The notes under the pieces: generated by a model
Told to the model about the DNA's origin: nothing
Database searches by the model: none
What the model saw: only the letters and a program-made list of their open reading frames with translations
Program-made: the position numbers and the translations under genes
NCBI RefSeq assembly: GCF_910591885.1
Contig: NC_063279.1
Location: 12,648,001-12,712,000 of the forward strand
Source: Bombus terrestris
Taxonomy: Eukaryota; Arthropoda; Insecta; Hymenoptera; Apidae
DNA length: 64,000 nucleotides
Direction of reading: 5' to 3'
Shown: one piece after another, positions 24,480-37,599 of the stretch
How the letters are laid out: each line of letters opens with the position of its first letter
How positions within the stretch are numbered: position 1 is the first letter of the stretch

Positions 24480-27400
24480 GGTAGAGCAGGCAAAATAGAA
24501 GCGCGGCACGGTGTTGAATTAACCGTGTTCATCGAAATACAAAAGCAAGACGCGAAACCTTCCTGTTCTTCCTTTGCTAATAAAGCTTTCCGCGTAGAAC
24601 AAATAATTCTTGCACCCGGTTTATATTCAATGTACACCAGACTCAAACGATTCGTCAGCATGGAAAACGTGACGGGTGGGCTTTTCCCACTCGGCGTGTT
24701 TCCGAGTTAGCTGCTTGGTCACACGCTGAGCGAGACCTGCCCAATCAAAATGCACCGAACGACGCCCCAACGAATCAAACGGCTTTACACCCTTTAATAT
24801 TTATACTGCTTTTTGGTAAAGACTTCCTAAAATTCCGATTGTTTTGTTTTATACACGAAACATCCATAAAAGAAAGTAAAGGATAAATGGCATTCGTTTT
24901 TTATAATATTGAAGAATTTTCAAATTTATTATCGATTAATAGCGAGAGTCGAATGATTCTTAGCTTTTTATTCTAATTATCAATTAACCATCAGACCATT
25001 TAAGCTGTAATTTTCTGTTAAGTGAATCATTTTCTTTCTATAATTTTTGTGTAAAAATACAATGATCCAAAATAATTTAATAAAATCTAAATAAGAAATT
25101 CTTACGAGATCATAGCTTTCACTAATTTACTTCCAAATCCTTATCCCACAAATATTATTATATAGTAGGAAAAACATAAAGGAGAAAGCAAATTACTAAA
25201 ATCAACAATTTCTGAAAGCTATAAAAACAATTTTTCAGTGACTTGAGATATCTTAAAAATGTATTAACGTCAGTTCCTAGTAAAATGCAACATTATTTCA
25301 CTATTAGAAATCATGAATTGTATAGCAAAATTTTGTCTCTACATTTTGTTTCACCCCATTAATCATCCTTCGTAGCTAATTTCGATAGGTGCATTAACTT
25401 CCGCAACTCTTAGTTTCGGTCGATCTCTGCATGAATATGCAAACCAAAGTAAGTATACGGGGAATTGTATAAGTTTAGGGTGTCACTGGAAATCAATAGT
25501 TTCGGGGTTCCCCCGTTATTAACAAGTTTACGTAGCTCGGGTGGCGAGCGGGTGCTGGGATTACTATCAATGTATATACCGTCCGGACAGATTCGAGTGT
25601 GGACACTTCGCTCTTTAACTCGATTTCCTCGGAAGTGGTGTAAACGCTGTCGCATTGATCAGACGCTCGCCACAGTCATGAATGTCTCGTTTGATTTAAC
25701 GGAAAGTTTCCCCCTTCGATTCGGAATTAACGGCATTATGTCGTACTGCCTCGTCCACACGCTGTAATACAACCGGTTTATTTTACAGTTAACCAGCTAT
25801 TGCCTTTCTGCGTAGACTGCCTCTCCGTTTGCTTGCGCTAATATTCGACAAAATATTTGCGTCCTATTGCAAATACAATACCGTTCTATCGTCCACTGAG
25901 AAAATCGATCGTATTGCCTTCTATTTAAAGTAATATTTATTTCTTATTTCTTCCTAATATAATCTAAAAATTCCAAAAATTATATAAAAGTTCCTAGGGT
26001 ACCTCACAACCAAATCCCAATTGCTTCAAGTTCAATTAATTTTTCCTGTTACAGCTAAATCTAATATAATAATTAATACTTGATGACCTAACGCATTTGC
26101 AGCATGTACATACACTTATGGTAAAAAATGTGGATTAAGTCAAAGAACGGATACTACTCGAACCATTTAAGTGGTAGGTTGAAAGGGAGCGTACGATAGT
26201 AAGGTCCGATTTGACCATAACAGAAGTACTTTCTGACCGTACAAATCACTTTGTGGAGAGAGCTGATATCGCATGACTCGACAGCAAAAGTAGGTCGTCG
26301 CGTTTCTGGCAGATAGGATCTTTCCTGGCGAAAGACAGGCGCGAGCTAAGGTATCGACCCGAATAGTCTGAACGTCGCCGTTGAGAAAAGAAAAGACTTC
26401 GGCTGTGAGTCGAGAGTGCGCCTTGAAAGGCAACGGGGATGGTACGGATCGATCATTTCTACGTACAATAGGAATGTCCACGTTCGATTTGTCTCTCATC
26501 CAATGCTTTTTTTTTTATTCATCATTCGAGAGAACGAATTCGGGAATTCGTTGTCCCACGTTGATTGCAATATGAAAAGAATTTTATTTAAATTGACAGA
26601 GTATCTAGAATAATGGTTTAAAAATAAATAAATTTAATAATATATGAACTAAATTGAATTAGTATTTCAAATTTAAACCTTAAACTGAACTTCATATTTA
26701 AAAAGGGGCACTGCATCTTACAACATACTGTGTATTGAGGCATACTTTCATTCAAATTTTATTCTTTTATTAATGTCGGTAGAAAATATGAATTTGCATA
26801 AACATGCACAGTCGGGCAGTGTGCGAGGAAGTTTAAAATTAATTTGAAATACAATTTATTGAAATATAATTTTGTCAGAAATAGAGTAAGTAAAGAAGTA
26901 AATATATATATAGAAATATCTAATGTGTACGAAAATTTGTTCCATCAGTATGCATACATATCTGTCTATACAATTCATCCTTTTCGAAACGTCGGCATGG
27001 TAAAACGCACTTTTTGTCAGCCAACCACAGTTCTACATTTTTTCTCTTTTTGTATCTTTTTTTCAAGGCAACGGCTCTTGCGAGAATATTGAGCTTTCTT
27101 TTCATGCAACATCAAGCATATGCGCTCACTTTTTCCACAAAATGCGTCCCAGATTCCAGATAGCATACATTATGAAACTATTACTACGAGTTGTACAAAT
27201 ATTTTATACCAAAATCAAACTGTCCATATGCATTAGTGTACAATAACGTGTTAAAAATCGCAACATTAATAAATTAAAAATATTAATTAATTAAAATATT
27301 AAAAGAAGCTCTAACTGGTGAATAATTATCCAAGAAATAACCTTAAAATATTATTCAATTTCGTTTTACAAAATCGCATAGAGAGACCTTATAAGCACTT

Positions 27401-27990
27401 CTTCACATTTCCTTCATCGACTGACAAAACCAATCAATCCGAAATTGGAATACTCAACATCATCTCAACGTTCGAGGTAAACCCTCTCCATCCAACGATT
27501 CATCCATATACTACACCAATTACGTCGTAGATCAAATCGAAAGTTCGACACCGCCAACATCGCGTTCAATCACCATTAAAATCTCAATACAGCCCATCGG
27601 AAACAAACAAAAACCTAAAATATCGCATACAGTTCAATATATCAATAAATCACAAAACTGCTTTGTTCTTTAATTTAGAACCAGAATCTGAAAAAAAAAT
27701 CCACCTGAAACATACGAAAACTTCAAATGTTCCATATATTCGGTACATCAACAAATCACACAACTATCGAATGCCTTAATTTGCAAGGCCTCCATTACTG
27801 ACTGTATAGTGTATCACCACATAACCAATAATCTTTAACAGCATCTCCGAATTCATTATGAGACTCAGCACATCGATGTTGTACATGATGTGTCGCAGGT
27901 TTCGTTGAAGCGAATCGGCGTGTGGATCGACTAGGAATCGCGTGCGATCCTCTGCCATCGGTATGTAGGAACGCGTCCCTCATCACTCTG
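24480..27990. other. Mostly AT-rich non-coding stretch
   Basis: No gene is called. A modest GC-richer patch at about 25490-25760 holds overlapping frames on both strands. A perfect 9-bp hairpin AACGAATTC-GG-GAATTCGTT lies at 26533-26552. The frames at 26167-26499 (minus) and 26381-26613 (plus) overlap and have no motif. Confidence 0.5.
27612..27768 (+). repeat. Imperfect tandem duplication (period about 105 bp)
   Basis: ATCAATAAATCACAAAACTG (27641-27660) recurs as CATCAACAAATCACACAACT at about 27745-27764, with weaker similarity on both sides. It is old and diverged, with no transposon ends. Confidence 0.45.
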
Positions 27991-28009
27991 GTTGATTAAT
28001 TCATTGCGC

Positions 28010-28270
28010 GAGAGAGATGGCAAACTCACACGTACGCGACGCATTCACGAACGCACGTGCGTAAAGGGTGTAGAGAGAGAGAGAATGTTTAGCCCATAGT
28101 AACGGACCGGCCGGACGTTTTGATTCAATGCTGCCTGGACGCATTGATTAAATGACTTGAAATTAAAACGGATAGTGCAGCAGGTGCGGCATCGGCGGCT
28201 CAATCGGAAAATGCGAGGTCGCTTGGTGGATATCGCGCTGCGCGCCTGTATATTTGTACGAGCGCGCACT
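28010..28270. other. GC-rich island with short GA run
   Basis: CpG-rich sequence with a GAGAGAGAGAGAGA run at about 28071-28084. It contains ACACGTACGCGACGCATTCACGAACGCACGTGCG, an alternating purine-pyrimidine-like stretch (two pieces, 28029-28062). No coding frame is convincing. Confidence 0.35.
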
Positions 28271-28549
28271 TAAATCATCGCGATGACCGAATTTCTTCGA
28301 ATAGATTTCATCGATTTTACTTTGTCTATTTTCCATATAACGTCAATGGAACAGTTATAGAATCAAAGGAAGACCTGTCGCTAAAAACATACGATCCAAT
28401 TATATCAATCGAAGGTTATTAGTTTTATTTTTCTGTCATTCCTATATGGACATCTTTATATCCTAATGCAAACAGGCAACTTCTTTTTCAATTAAAATTC
28501 TATATACCTTCGTTCTTATGTACCTTATAGTTCTCTTAGCTAGCGATCA

Positions 28550-28990
28550 ATCCTCTCTTGGATAGTCGACTACAGGCCAACATGGAGGTTCCAGCGAGTC
28601 TGGTTGAACTATCGATGGTTCACGGTTGGTCGCCAACCCCTCGTGCCTTCGTTAGTTCGTTCCCTCTGACCTGGTGCGGTCAGCAGAATCCCATAGCAAA
28701 GATATTAATAGGCATAGTTCCGAAAGTGAGTATGCCCTTAAGCGCGAAACGGAACAGCAACCAACAGATATCGAGATACGCTACTTGCGAATGGAAGTAG
28801 AATGCTCTGGCAGGGCCCCTTGGTTCGCCGTTCGATCGACGTTCATCGAGATAATGGGTTCCGTGTGCAATTTAATAAGCAGCCTATGTTTCTGATTTCG
28901 ATGGCGCGCCAGCCTGTCGAGGTTTCGCTTGTTATTGGCAGCTAATTATCAGCAGTTAGATGGAACGCATTACGTGATTAAAAGGACCTG
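28550..28990. other. GC-richer island, possible conserved non-coding DNA
   Basis: Overlapping plus frames 28558-28800 and 28674-28895 have no recognisable domain. The right part, with CAGCTAATTATCAGCAG and ATTACGTGATTAAAAGG, has the look of developmental regulatory DNA in insects. That is an impression, testable by cross-species alignment. Confidence 0.35.
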
Positions 28991-28999
28991 ATACGGGAA

Positions 29000-30640
29000 G
29001 AAATTGCTCGTCACTGCGCGAAGGAACCAAATTACCCAAATTTAACCCTTTCATTTCCCCTTCGTATCTTACGTTAGATTAGATCGGTCCATATCAAATG
29101 TCGTTTTATACATGAAAACTTTAAATGCACGTGATTTCTTCAACGTCTAATAACAATAATTTTCATACCATTCGATATACCTTTTCAACTATTTCATCTC
29201 ATTGGAATCTCAAATTAGAAAGGATTATCAATATTAAAATTCAAACAATCTTAAAATGATTTATATAATTAATAATTTCCTCGTTCATGAAACTTTCGAG
29301 AATAATCCATGCTTTATAAAATTGTTTACATGGAATAATCTTTATCTTTATCTTCCACAAATGTTAAATTTACTTTATATTTGGTGTTGGCTAGCCAGTG
29401 TTGGCAAGATCTCTGCAACCCCGTATTCTCCGCCATCTTCTGCGGGGCCACCACCGTAATGCACCTGCTCGATCAATACTGCTTACGCGGCATCGATGCA
29501 CGCGCTACTCAGGTACCGTTCAATCCAAAGGATATCCAACGAAATAACTTGCAATTCTTGGTTTCCAAAACCATTTATCGATCGTCTACAAGCTCATCCA
29601 AACATCCACGATATCTTTCAAACCCTTTTGAAACACAAGTGTACGTTTCATTCTCACTTCTGTAACGCAGACTTAAGGTATATTCGAAGCACATGTTTCG
29701 TTAGAACGACATGGTTTTGTTGTAATGAAATTGTGCTTTCATCATGAAAACGTGCGTTGAATATAACTCGTGACTAAAATAGTAATTGAAATCGTTTGTT
29801 CCGTTGTAGATTTCGCTATATGAGTGAAATGCGCTTGAAAATGAAGTTACGAAGTAGTTCGGCTGACTTGCGCTCGAATTTAGGTTAACCGAACGGTAAT
29901 TTAAAATAGAATTCCCGTTCGATTTTAGAAATAACACACCGCGGGCTTTATTTGGATTTGCTCAACTTTTATTCGTATATAGAAAATTCCGACGGCATCG
30001 AAGCGGAATCATTTCAATAAAAAATTGCGTTTTGTAATTCTTCTCAGCCAGAAAGTATTAGGTTTCAAGCGTTAGATTGTTACAGAGAAAATGGTTGAAT
30101 GGTTTATGGTTTTTTTGGAAATGATATTAAACAAGCGATGATCCAATGTAGAAGAATTACAGTGAATGTATTATAATGTAATTATTACCATTACCATTAT
30201 TATACAATTAAAAAAAATTATGATTGCAGTTGAGGAAATCACGATCGTTTTTTACGCTAGCGTTCCTTTTTTGTAACGTTTTTATATGCTCTTAGGATTT
30301 TGATTACCCAAAAATCGCGCTATTTAATATAATATACAATTGTATCAGGTTTGTATTTTGCCATAATTATACGTTCTATATATATGATATGTTAAACACG
30401 ATGACATGATACAACGACAAACATTAAACATGATATGTCGTGTAAACATGATATCTTTCATATTTTGAACACTTATATTCATTAAAAACAGTCAAATTAA
30501 AAACAGTTTTACCTACGTTCCTTTCTCTTTCGCTCCAAGTATCTATTTATACCGCAATTTACCAAAACTTGGTTGTGTTTGAATTTTTCTACGAAGATCA
30601 CCGCTTTTAGAAATGGCATTAAAATCTTTGAGGCGTTGCA
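29000..30640. other. AT-rich stretch with one GC-richer patch
   Basis: No gene is called. The patch at 29385-29520 stays open in two plus frames (29256-29459 and 29381-29665). One reads CWQDLCNPVFSAIFCGATTV, which I do not recognise. The remainder is AT-rich with no structure seen. Confidence 0.45.
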
Positions 30641-30829
30641 GCGGTGAACGATCCAAAAATGGTTGGGAAACACTGCTGTAACTAAGGAAGGACTCTGCAG
30701 TTCAAAGATAGCTGGAATCCCATCTATCCGTAATCTTGGTCCATGCAACATAACCTATCCGTCTATCCGCTTATCCGGCTCCCCATCATTAAGACTATTA
30801 AAAATCGATGGCGGAGCGACGGGAAGACA

Positions 30830-31440
30830 GGCCGGGACGTGGGTCGATGAATATTTCTCTGCGATTCCGTCGGTTACTTAACCCCAGTGCGGCGAGTTGA
30901 CGTCGGCTAGCCCGCGGCACGATAAACTCACTACGGAAACTACAGAACGTGTGTGCGAACCGGTTATGCCCGAGGAATCTGTTTCTGCTCCCACGCGCCA
31001 ATCTCCCTTCTCCATTCTCTATTGCGTCTTCCTCGAAGCTTGGTATCACGATCGTTCGATGCATCTCCTCCGTTCAATTCGCCATTCTCTTCGTTCGCAC
31101 ACGACGTGCCCCGGGATCAGAAATTGCCCGGTCAACGTGCATTGACCGGCGGCGTGCGAGTGCAAGTTAGATGCAACCGAGCGTGACCCTTAACGCGATC
31201 TAGTCGTCCGTGACCCCCTTGCTCTGTTAACCGTCAGCCAGCCAACGATACGCTCCGCGAATGGTACGCACGCGTCTCCCGTCTCCCAGGATCACGCGTG
31301 TCGGTGGACGTGCGTGGAGAACACGCTTGACGAATACGCGCGCGAACCGGTCCCAACCGACGACACGTCCAACACGTGTAGGTACCCAAGCTTGTGAACC
31401 GGAGCGTGAGCAACGATGAGTTTCGTTTCGGTCACCCGTG
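30830..31440. other. GC-rich, CpG-dense island
   Basis: One of the most GC-rich blocks in the window. Three plus frames (30897-31145, 30949-31170, 30953-31186) and two minus frames (30798-31064, 31227-31676) are all open here, which shows that openness follows composition. No start, splice pattern or domain identifies an exon. It is a candidate promoter or regulatory CpG island only by composition. Confidence 0.4.
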
Positions 31441-31608
31441 ATCTGATTCGTAAACGTCATCACGGATCGCGGATTCTGAGTAATTCGAAGTCTGGGAATA
31501 TCTACGTGCATATTGTGCATAGGTTTTAGAGATAGATGGGGATGTAGGAAAAATTTCACTGACATTTCAAAACCTCTGACGAAGTCGCTGACATTTTCGT
31601 TACGCGTA

Positions 31609-31740
31609 CAGTTGCTCGCCAAAGTATTTGGACAGTTATAAAAACGTTTTATGAATATATTGTATGCGTTGTACAAAATATTTTTGAAATTCGATCAGCA
31701 CTGTTGTTCGATTATCACGATAATATTGGTAGAATAATAA
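31609..31740 (+). mobile_element. Tc1-like left-end fragment
   Basis: It begins CAGTTGCTCGCCAAAGTATT directly after TA (31607-31608). It continues TTGGACAGTTATAAAAACG and TATGAATATATTGTATG and is clearly related to the starts at 34524 and 50117. Internal similarity to 50117-50250 reaches a TATCACGATAATATTGGTAGAA block. The core AAGTATTTGGACA is shared, inverted, with the right ends (GTCCTAGTACTTATG), so both types may belong to one family or to sister families. No coding part follows. Confidence 0.65.
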
Positions 31741-31749
31741 AAAATTCAA

Positions 31750-33750
31750 GTTGGTATTAATAAAATATCGATTTTCCTAAATATCTGTGTCACAATTTTC
31801 CCAACTGTTTGCACATAAAATAATCCTCATAAACTAAACAAAGCATACATTTCACCCTTAAATCTGCATGGTACTGTTCACTTCGTCCATTTCAAAATTT
31901 CTATCATCCCCTAAAAGCATTTGTACAATTTCCATTTTCCATGTATCAGCACTTAATTGCCAGCGGATTTTTTCTCCGACGAAAGAAATTGATTATCCCG
32001 GTGGGTACGTAGGTTGCCGATTCAGGGATGATACGTGACTTGGCGAAGGGTTTCACGGCACTCGGCCCTAGAGATTGCGCTATTACGCTTCCTGGACAAT
32101 CAGTGCGAGACAAATGAGAGGAATACTGATGTGAACCATGGGACGTTGAAGAAGAGGGTGAGAACACCAAATCCTGAGAGGGTTGGGCCACTGACAACTC
32201 TTCTCCGCTTCGTCTCTCTGTCTCCTTCATAAAAAAATAAAATAAAAAGGGGAGTCACCATTGGCCAAGGACGAATTTACATCCGAACGAGAAAGAAAGA
32301 AATAAATTAGGTGCGCGGCGAAGTGACTTTCAATTGGGGGTGTCCTGGGACTTTTTCCTCCAGCTCGTCACTTGTTCCTCGAGCAAAAGGAAAAGACGTA
32401 TACCTGGCCTGAAAAGAGGACTTTTGCTAATTGCATCCTGTCTAACGTCGCTCGTTAGCCGACATCCGTGCTGGTGAGCAACGACACGATTGGTCGAGGA
32501 GGGAATGGACGAAGAAGAGGGTGGATGAGACTCGAGGAATAGCATAAGAAACTTTGTGGCTTTGCTCGAAAGAGGTAAAGCATGTCGGGAACGCGAACCG
32601 AAGAGAAGAAAGTTGAAAGTGGTACTTATCGATGCCCCGCTGATATTCACCCAAGTGGTGTCCAATTAAATCTACTACGATCTTTTCGTATTTCTGGGAA
32701 CGTTCATATAGATATCGATTGAGGTTGATTTGCAGCGTTTCTGGTTTATGCACTTAAATAGTTACTTCTATACCTTTTCTCAGCAGTAACATGTCTTGAA
32801 TAAGATTTACACAAAAATATTCGTATCCTCACAATTATCGAATTTTAATTCGTTGTATTTTGATATATCATTTATTGGTTTGTTTTCCTTTTTAAATTCA
32901 AAATGCAATTGTTTTAGTACGAATCGATTTAAACTATAAGTAAGATAATTGGCGAGACGCAAAGCGAGCTTCAATAATAACAAAAGTGTACAGGGGATGA
33001 TTCTCTTTACGGACGGAATCATTGACACGATGTAGGCTTATTCTTACGTTTATGCTACTTGCGATGTTCTCGAAGCCATCGCTACGATGGTAACGGAGAC
33101 GAAGTGCGCGAGACTCACGATACACGCAGAAAAGTGTTAATTGAAGACGCGAAACTCGTGACTAACGTGTTTACAAGCGGCGAATCGAAATTATATTAAT
33201 TAATCAACCCCTCGATTTTTCGGCCCGTTTCGAGGGATAAAAGCCATCCCCTGCGGTCGCATTGCGTTTCGCTCACGCGTGATATAACGCCGCATGTATA
33301 TTCCTCTTCTCACCCCCTCCAGACAGTGTTATGAACGCGAAAACAATCGACTATCATCCGGTTGAAATTTCATTTAAGTACGTTCGACGAAATTACAGTT
33401 TGAAACCGCGCGGAAGCCAGGAAAATCGAACAATCTCGTCCGCTCGAAACGCGAGACTCGTAAACAACATTTTTTACTACTGCATGTGCATCAATGGCCA
33501 TAAAATTGTAACATCATCAGAGTAAAAGTGAAGAAATTCCTGCGAAATGAAATACAACGTTCTTTTCCAGCAAATGTAATTTCGAGATTTCGATAAAACT
33601 TTTTTAAGTGGATGATAAATCCACAACGTTTAGTAAGATACAAATAACATAAGCTTAGTCGTTACGGTAGCTTGATCAATATTAACCTGCATAATCAACG
33701 TTATTAATATTTATTGCTTAGCTTCGTTCGAATCATCGATTCTCTAAATA
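31750..33750. other. Mixed non-coding stretch
   Basis: Moderately GC-rich between about 32030 and 32660, where frames are open on both strands (32035-32232 plus; 31946-32230, 32330-32665 and 32442-32753 minus) without recognisable domains. Around 33200-33330 a CpG-rich patch contains the palindrome-like TTTCGAGGGATAAAAGCC. No gene is called. Confidence 0.45.
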
Positions 33751-33754
33751 ATCC

Positions 33755-33804
33755 TTATTCCTTTATAAAAACAAAAAGTATCCTAGTACTTATGAACGGG
33801 AGTG
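33755..33804 (+). mobile_element. Tc1-like right-end fragment
   Basis: TTTATAAAAACAAAAAGTAT and CCTAGTACTTATGAACGGGAGTG, followed by TA at 33805-33806, match the ends at 19027 and 58109. Only about 50 bp is recognisable. It lies 2.2 kb downstream of the left-end fragment at 31609 in a compatible orientation, but the DNA between shows no transposase. Confidence 0.6.
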
Positions 33805-33959
33805 TACATATTAAAATAGTCACGATCCTTTTTTCCCTCCCAATGTCTCATTCGAGTTTTATCCATCCTACCATGGCGTTTTCGAAGCTCGCTTCGTACG
33901 AACGAAGTTAGTTTCATATCCGGTGCGGTCTCTAAAGCTTTCGGAATCACGCCAGCCAC

Positions 33960-34400
33960 GCTGTCAAAGCTAACGGCGCGCTACCATCGACCGATCTGAA
34001 AGGAGTAACCTGACATGCCATGTCGTCCCTACACGCGAACCTGCCGTCGAGAATCAGCCCCTTCCTTCCAACCATCGACCACGCCACCCACCCCTTTTAT
34101 CCTTGCTTCCCTTTTCCTCTCTCGTTTTCGGTCGGTTCGACGACGGTGGCCGGCTAAACCAGAGCCAGCGGACCACTTTAGCCGCTTGACAAAACGCCTC
34201 GACCTATCGGGAAAAATCTCGGTTCTGACCCTTGTTTCTGGCGACGAGGGTGCGCTGACCGCGTCCCTACGCGTCCGAAGCAGCCCTTCCATCGCTAGCC
34301 ACCCCTTTTGCTTCGTTGTGGAGATTCGCTGCTGAATTATCAGGTCTCGCAGACTGCCGCCGCTAATGGAGCAAAAGCTAATACGCTGGAACGGTCTGTC
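33960..34400. other. GC-rich island with opposing open frames
   Basis: CpG- and C-rich. A plus frame (34015-34335) and a minus frame (34029-34292) cover the same bases. Neither is recognisable and both are basic or proline-rich, as composition alone would predict. Confidence 0.35.
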
Positions 34401-34523
34401 AATGAACTTTGATGATGGAATAGCAAGGAATGCACTCTGAATCAGCCGCTTTTTGAAGGGTAGACTTGGTTAAATGTATTGACAATCCTGGCTCAACGAG
34501 TGTTAGTTTTTGAACAATATATA

Positions 34524-34800
34524 CAGGCTCATGAAAGTATTGGAAATTATCTTTATGAATATATTATGTGTTTTGTATGAAACATTTCGAAATTTCGTAA
34601 GTACTATTGGGTTGGTAATTAAGTGATTGCGGGTTTTGTTTTTAGGTGGTATTGACAAAATGCGCAATCACTTAGTTGCCAACCCAATAATATCCAGCAT
34701 CATACAACACGAATTATGATTATATTTTCCAATAATATAATTGAACTCAAAGAACATAGATTTATATCTTCATATAAAAATCAATTTCATATTAATTTTA
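34524..34800 (+). mobile_element. Tc1-like left-end fragment interrupted by a mariner mini-element
   Basis: It starts CAGGCTCATGAAAGTATTGG after TA (34522-34523) and shares TTTATGAATATATTATGTG and AAACATTTCGAAATTTCG with the starts at 31609 and 50117. The match then meets the 81-bp mariner element (34607-34687). It appears to resume beyond it, with ATTATGATTATATTTTCCAATAAT resembling the ATTATCACGATAATATTGG of the 31.6-kb copy. The resumption is my inference; the right boundary is uncertain. Confidence 0.6.
34607..34687. mobile_element. 81-bp mariner mini-element
   Basis: The left end TTGGGTTGGTAATTAAGTGA and the inverted right end, read as TTGGGTTGGCAACTAAGTGA, are typical mariner terminal inverted repeats. 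They extend through TTGCG to TTTTGT (about 32 bp each), leaving fewer than 20 bp between. TA flanks both sides (34605-34606, 34688-34689). The element is little more than two TIRs back to back, a deletion derivative with no coding capacity. It lies inside a Tc1-like end fragment. Confidence 0.93.
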
Positions 34801-34809
34801 ATAATCATT

Positions 34810-37530
34810 TATTGATCACAATAATTAATTATTTCATGATTTTTCCACTTTCTTCTAACAGAAACTGCACCTAAGATTGAAGCACATTGTACGCCACGAT
34901 ATATTAGGACAAAATAAAGCAATTTTTCCCCAATCGTAAATCTATGGTTACCACTAAGAATGGGCAATTTAATCTCTCGTACCGGGAGAAATCTGCACAA
35001 GAATTACGCGAAATTACTGGAAGAGCGATGGCGGTAGTCACCATAGAATGGTTCTCCCTTCGAAGGGATGTCTACCCTCGAGAGTGTCTAGGAAGTACAA
35101 GAGAGGTCTAAGAGGAGGTCTAATTTCAAATCAATTTCTGGTCGATGAATATTACAGCGAGCCAGGGAAATAAATAAAGGATCAACTGGACTAACTCCAA
35201 GGGTCCGCGTTTCGATTTTCCTTCTTGGTGTTTCGTGCTACACCATATGGCAGGACATGCGTTCGATACATCGAAACTTCTTGATCGAACGCGAAAGTCA
35301 GTTCAAAGGTTTCAATAGAAACCACTATGTCTCTCTTTATTAATGACAGCATTATGAATTAATTTAAGTGATTATTAAGTGACAGCATTATGAATTAATT
35401 TAAGCGATCAATTCAAATGATTTAGATCCATTGAGATCGCTTAATAAAGCAAACATACCTTTTATCAATTATATTACATTTCAATATTAAAATTTCCTTC
35501 GTTATATTCATTGTATAATCATGAAAAGTAGAATCGCAGAATTAATATTAAGGAACGAAATCGTAAGATACGAAACAGGTTATCTTATTTAGTAATTATT
35601 ATTACTTAATTTCTTTTTACTTATTATTATTGCAAGTATAATTCTATAATATTTCAATTATAAAATATTCTAACGAAAGTAAACAATTTACGGATACTAT
35701 ACATATATTTAAAAAATAAACTTCGAGCGCCAATTGTCATTACTTTGCGATCATTGTACAGTGACCCCCTTTGGCATAATAGGAAGATATTTATTCATTC
35801 CATCAGTCTTGAATCGGAGCAGTGGCAATCGATAGCTTTGACCATAAACCGCACTTTTATTGACAATCGCGAGTGATATGACCACATTTCGTTCACTGTA
35901 CCACAGATGCCACTAATCTTTTCGCGACCGCATGGGAAATCACATCGGCCAGAAACGTTTTCGCTCAACGATTGTGCTAGAACATTAGTATAAAGTTCAG
36001 GTTCTAAATTTCATACGAATAGAATTTCACAATATTATTTTTATAAGCATACACATACATTATGTGAAAGGTTTGATCTTAAACAAATGAAGAATTATTT
36101 TTATACGAAATTAAAAATATTAGATACACACAAATTCATTCCATGTATATACTTGGGATTAGAATTTTAAACACAAAAATATTATTTTTATATTGCAAGA
36201 AAGAATAAAGGCAATAAATTATAATAATATATAATATTCTGTAATATAATTTTAAAATTTGTCAATTTATTAAAATGTACTAATTATATATTTATTTATT
36301 AAGTATGCTCTCTCGAATAGAAAATTATCTTCAGTATCAAAGATCATTCTTAACAACACACAAAGAAATTAAAAAAAACTGTTAAAATAATTAAAAATTA
36401 CAGATGCTCAGGTATTATTATTGAAGTAATTTAAAAGCAAACAAGCTATTATTATCGTTCTTTTATGTTAGAGAAATGTTTGTGAATTTATTTTTGTTTG
36501 ATTTGAGCTTTAAACGTTCCTGACCCCATATTGACCTTTGCCAACTCTCTCGAATTTATTTCGATCCTATCTCGTTTCATCGTCGATTCAAACTACAATA
36601 TTTATGACTGAATTGCACGGAAACTAACAGTTTTGAATACAATTAGACGCGGAAAAGCCAGGTTTATAAATTATCTTTTTCAATTAAATATCAAAAACGA
36701 TAGAAAGCTTTCTCTCGTTCTATGGATGGAAATAACAGGCCCCGTGTATCTGATCTATCAATGTTTAATTTTATGACATTAAACTTCGTAACTGCGGTAC
36801 CTAATGTGTTTAATTCATTAGCAGATAATTGTCAGTGTAGATTTATTGCTGGCTGTTAATGGCATTAAACACCTCGTTCCATGATTTTTCTGGTGATTAT
36901 ACGATGGGTTAATAGCACCATTCTGCAGGTTTCGTGATTTTGTACAAAGGCAGTACCGTGATTGATAGCACAGAGCAGAGATAAGAATATAGAAGAGTTT
37001 GTCGTTGGATAACAAACATGCGAACGATACTTTAATTAAATCCTATCACGATATTATTAAATATTACTGTATTTCACCGGTTACGTTAACTTTCTTTTTA
37101 CATACGATTACTAAAATGGTCACGGTGAAAATTGATTTTATAGAATACCAATGTCTAAAATACACTGCTCGAATCAATTTTATCAGAAGATAAGTAGAAT
37201 GAACGGTTATGTTACACCAACCGATCAGAGGCGAAGAATACAGTTTAATTAGGAAATTATAAATACAAAGATCCAGGATCATCTTATTCTTCATAAGAAC
37301 TGTCACTAAGCTAGAAAGTTAATAGGCAAGAAAAAAGAAATTTATTTAAGGTTTTCATTATCTTCAATACTCGAAACTTTCATGAATGAAGCATTTAATT
37401 TTAATTCAGTATTTTTAAAGTCTTAAATAAAGACTTAAATAAAAATTTCTACTATTATATATCTGTGGATTTCGCAAGAAGATAGCAAGTATTCCTTTTT
37501 ATAACCAGTTTACCATAAACGACAAGTAAC
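34810..37530. other. AT-rich non-coding stretch
   Basis: No gene is called. The stretch 36770-36960 is less AT-skewed and contains words such as TTTAATTCATTAGCAGATAATTG that resemble developmental regulatory DNA. At 36530-36556 two TGACC half-sites lie close together (TGACCCCATATTGACCTTTG), a possible nuclear-receptor-type arrangement. Both are speculative. Confidence 0.45.
35344..35404 (+). repeat. Tandem duplication, 25-bp unit at 36-bp period
   Basis: TGACAGCATTATGAATTAAT plus TTAAG is present at 35344-35368 and again, base for base, at 35380-35404. The identity indicates a recent local duplication. Confidence 0.9.
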
Positions 37531-37599
37531 GAAATAAGCGGTTAATCATCTTTCAAGCAAATTTCCTTTTCTACCCATACTTACGTCAAATTTATTTTC

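Noticed and set aside
31227..31676. 149-codon minus-strand open frame
   Set aside because: Its N-terminal part is the antisense of the Tc1-like left end at 31609-31676 and the rest is GC-rich island sequence, so it is a chance fusion of unrelated pieces.
36530..36556. Two TGACC half-sites as a nuclear receptor element
   Set aside because: Half-sites are short and common; spacing fits no strong known element and there is no conservation evidence.
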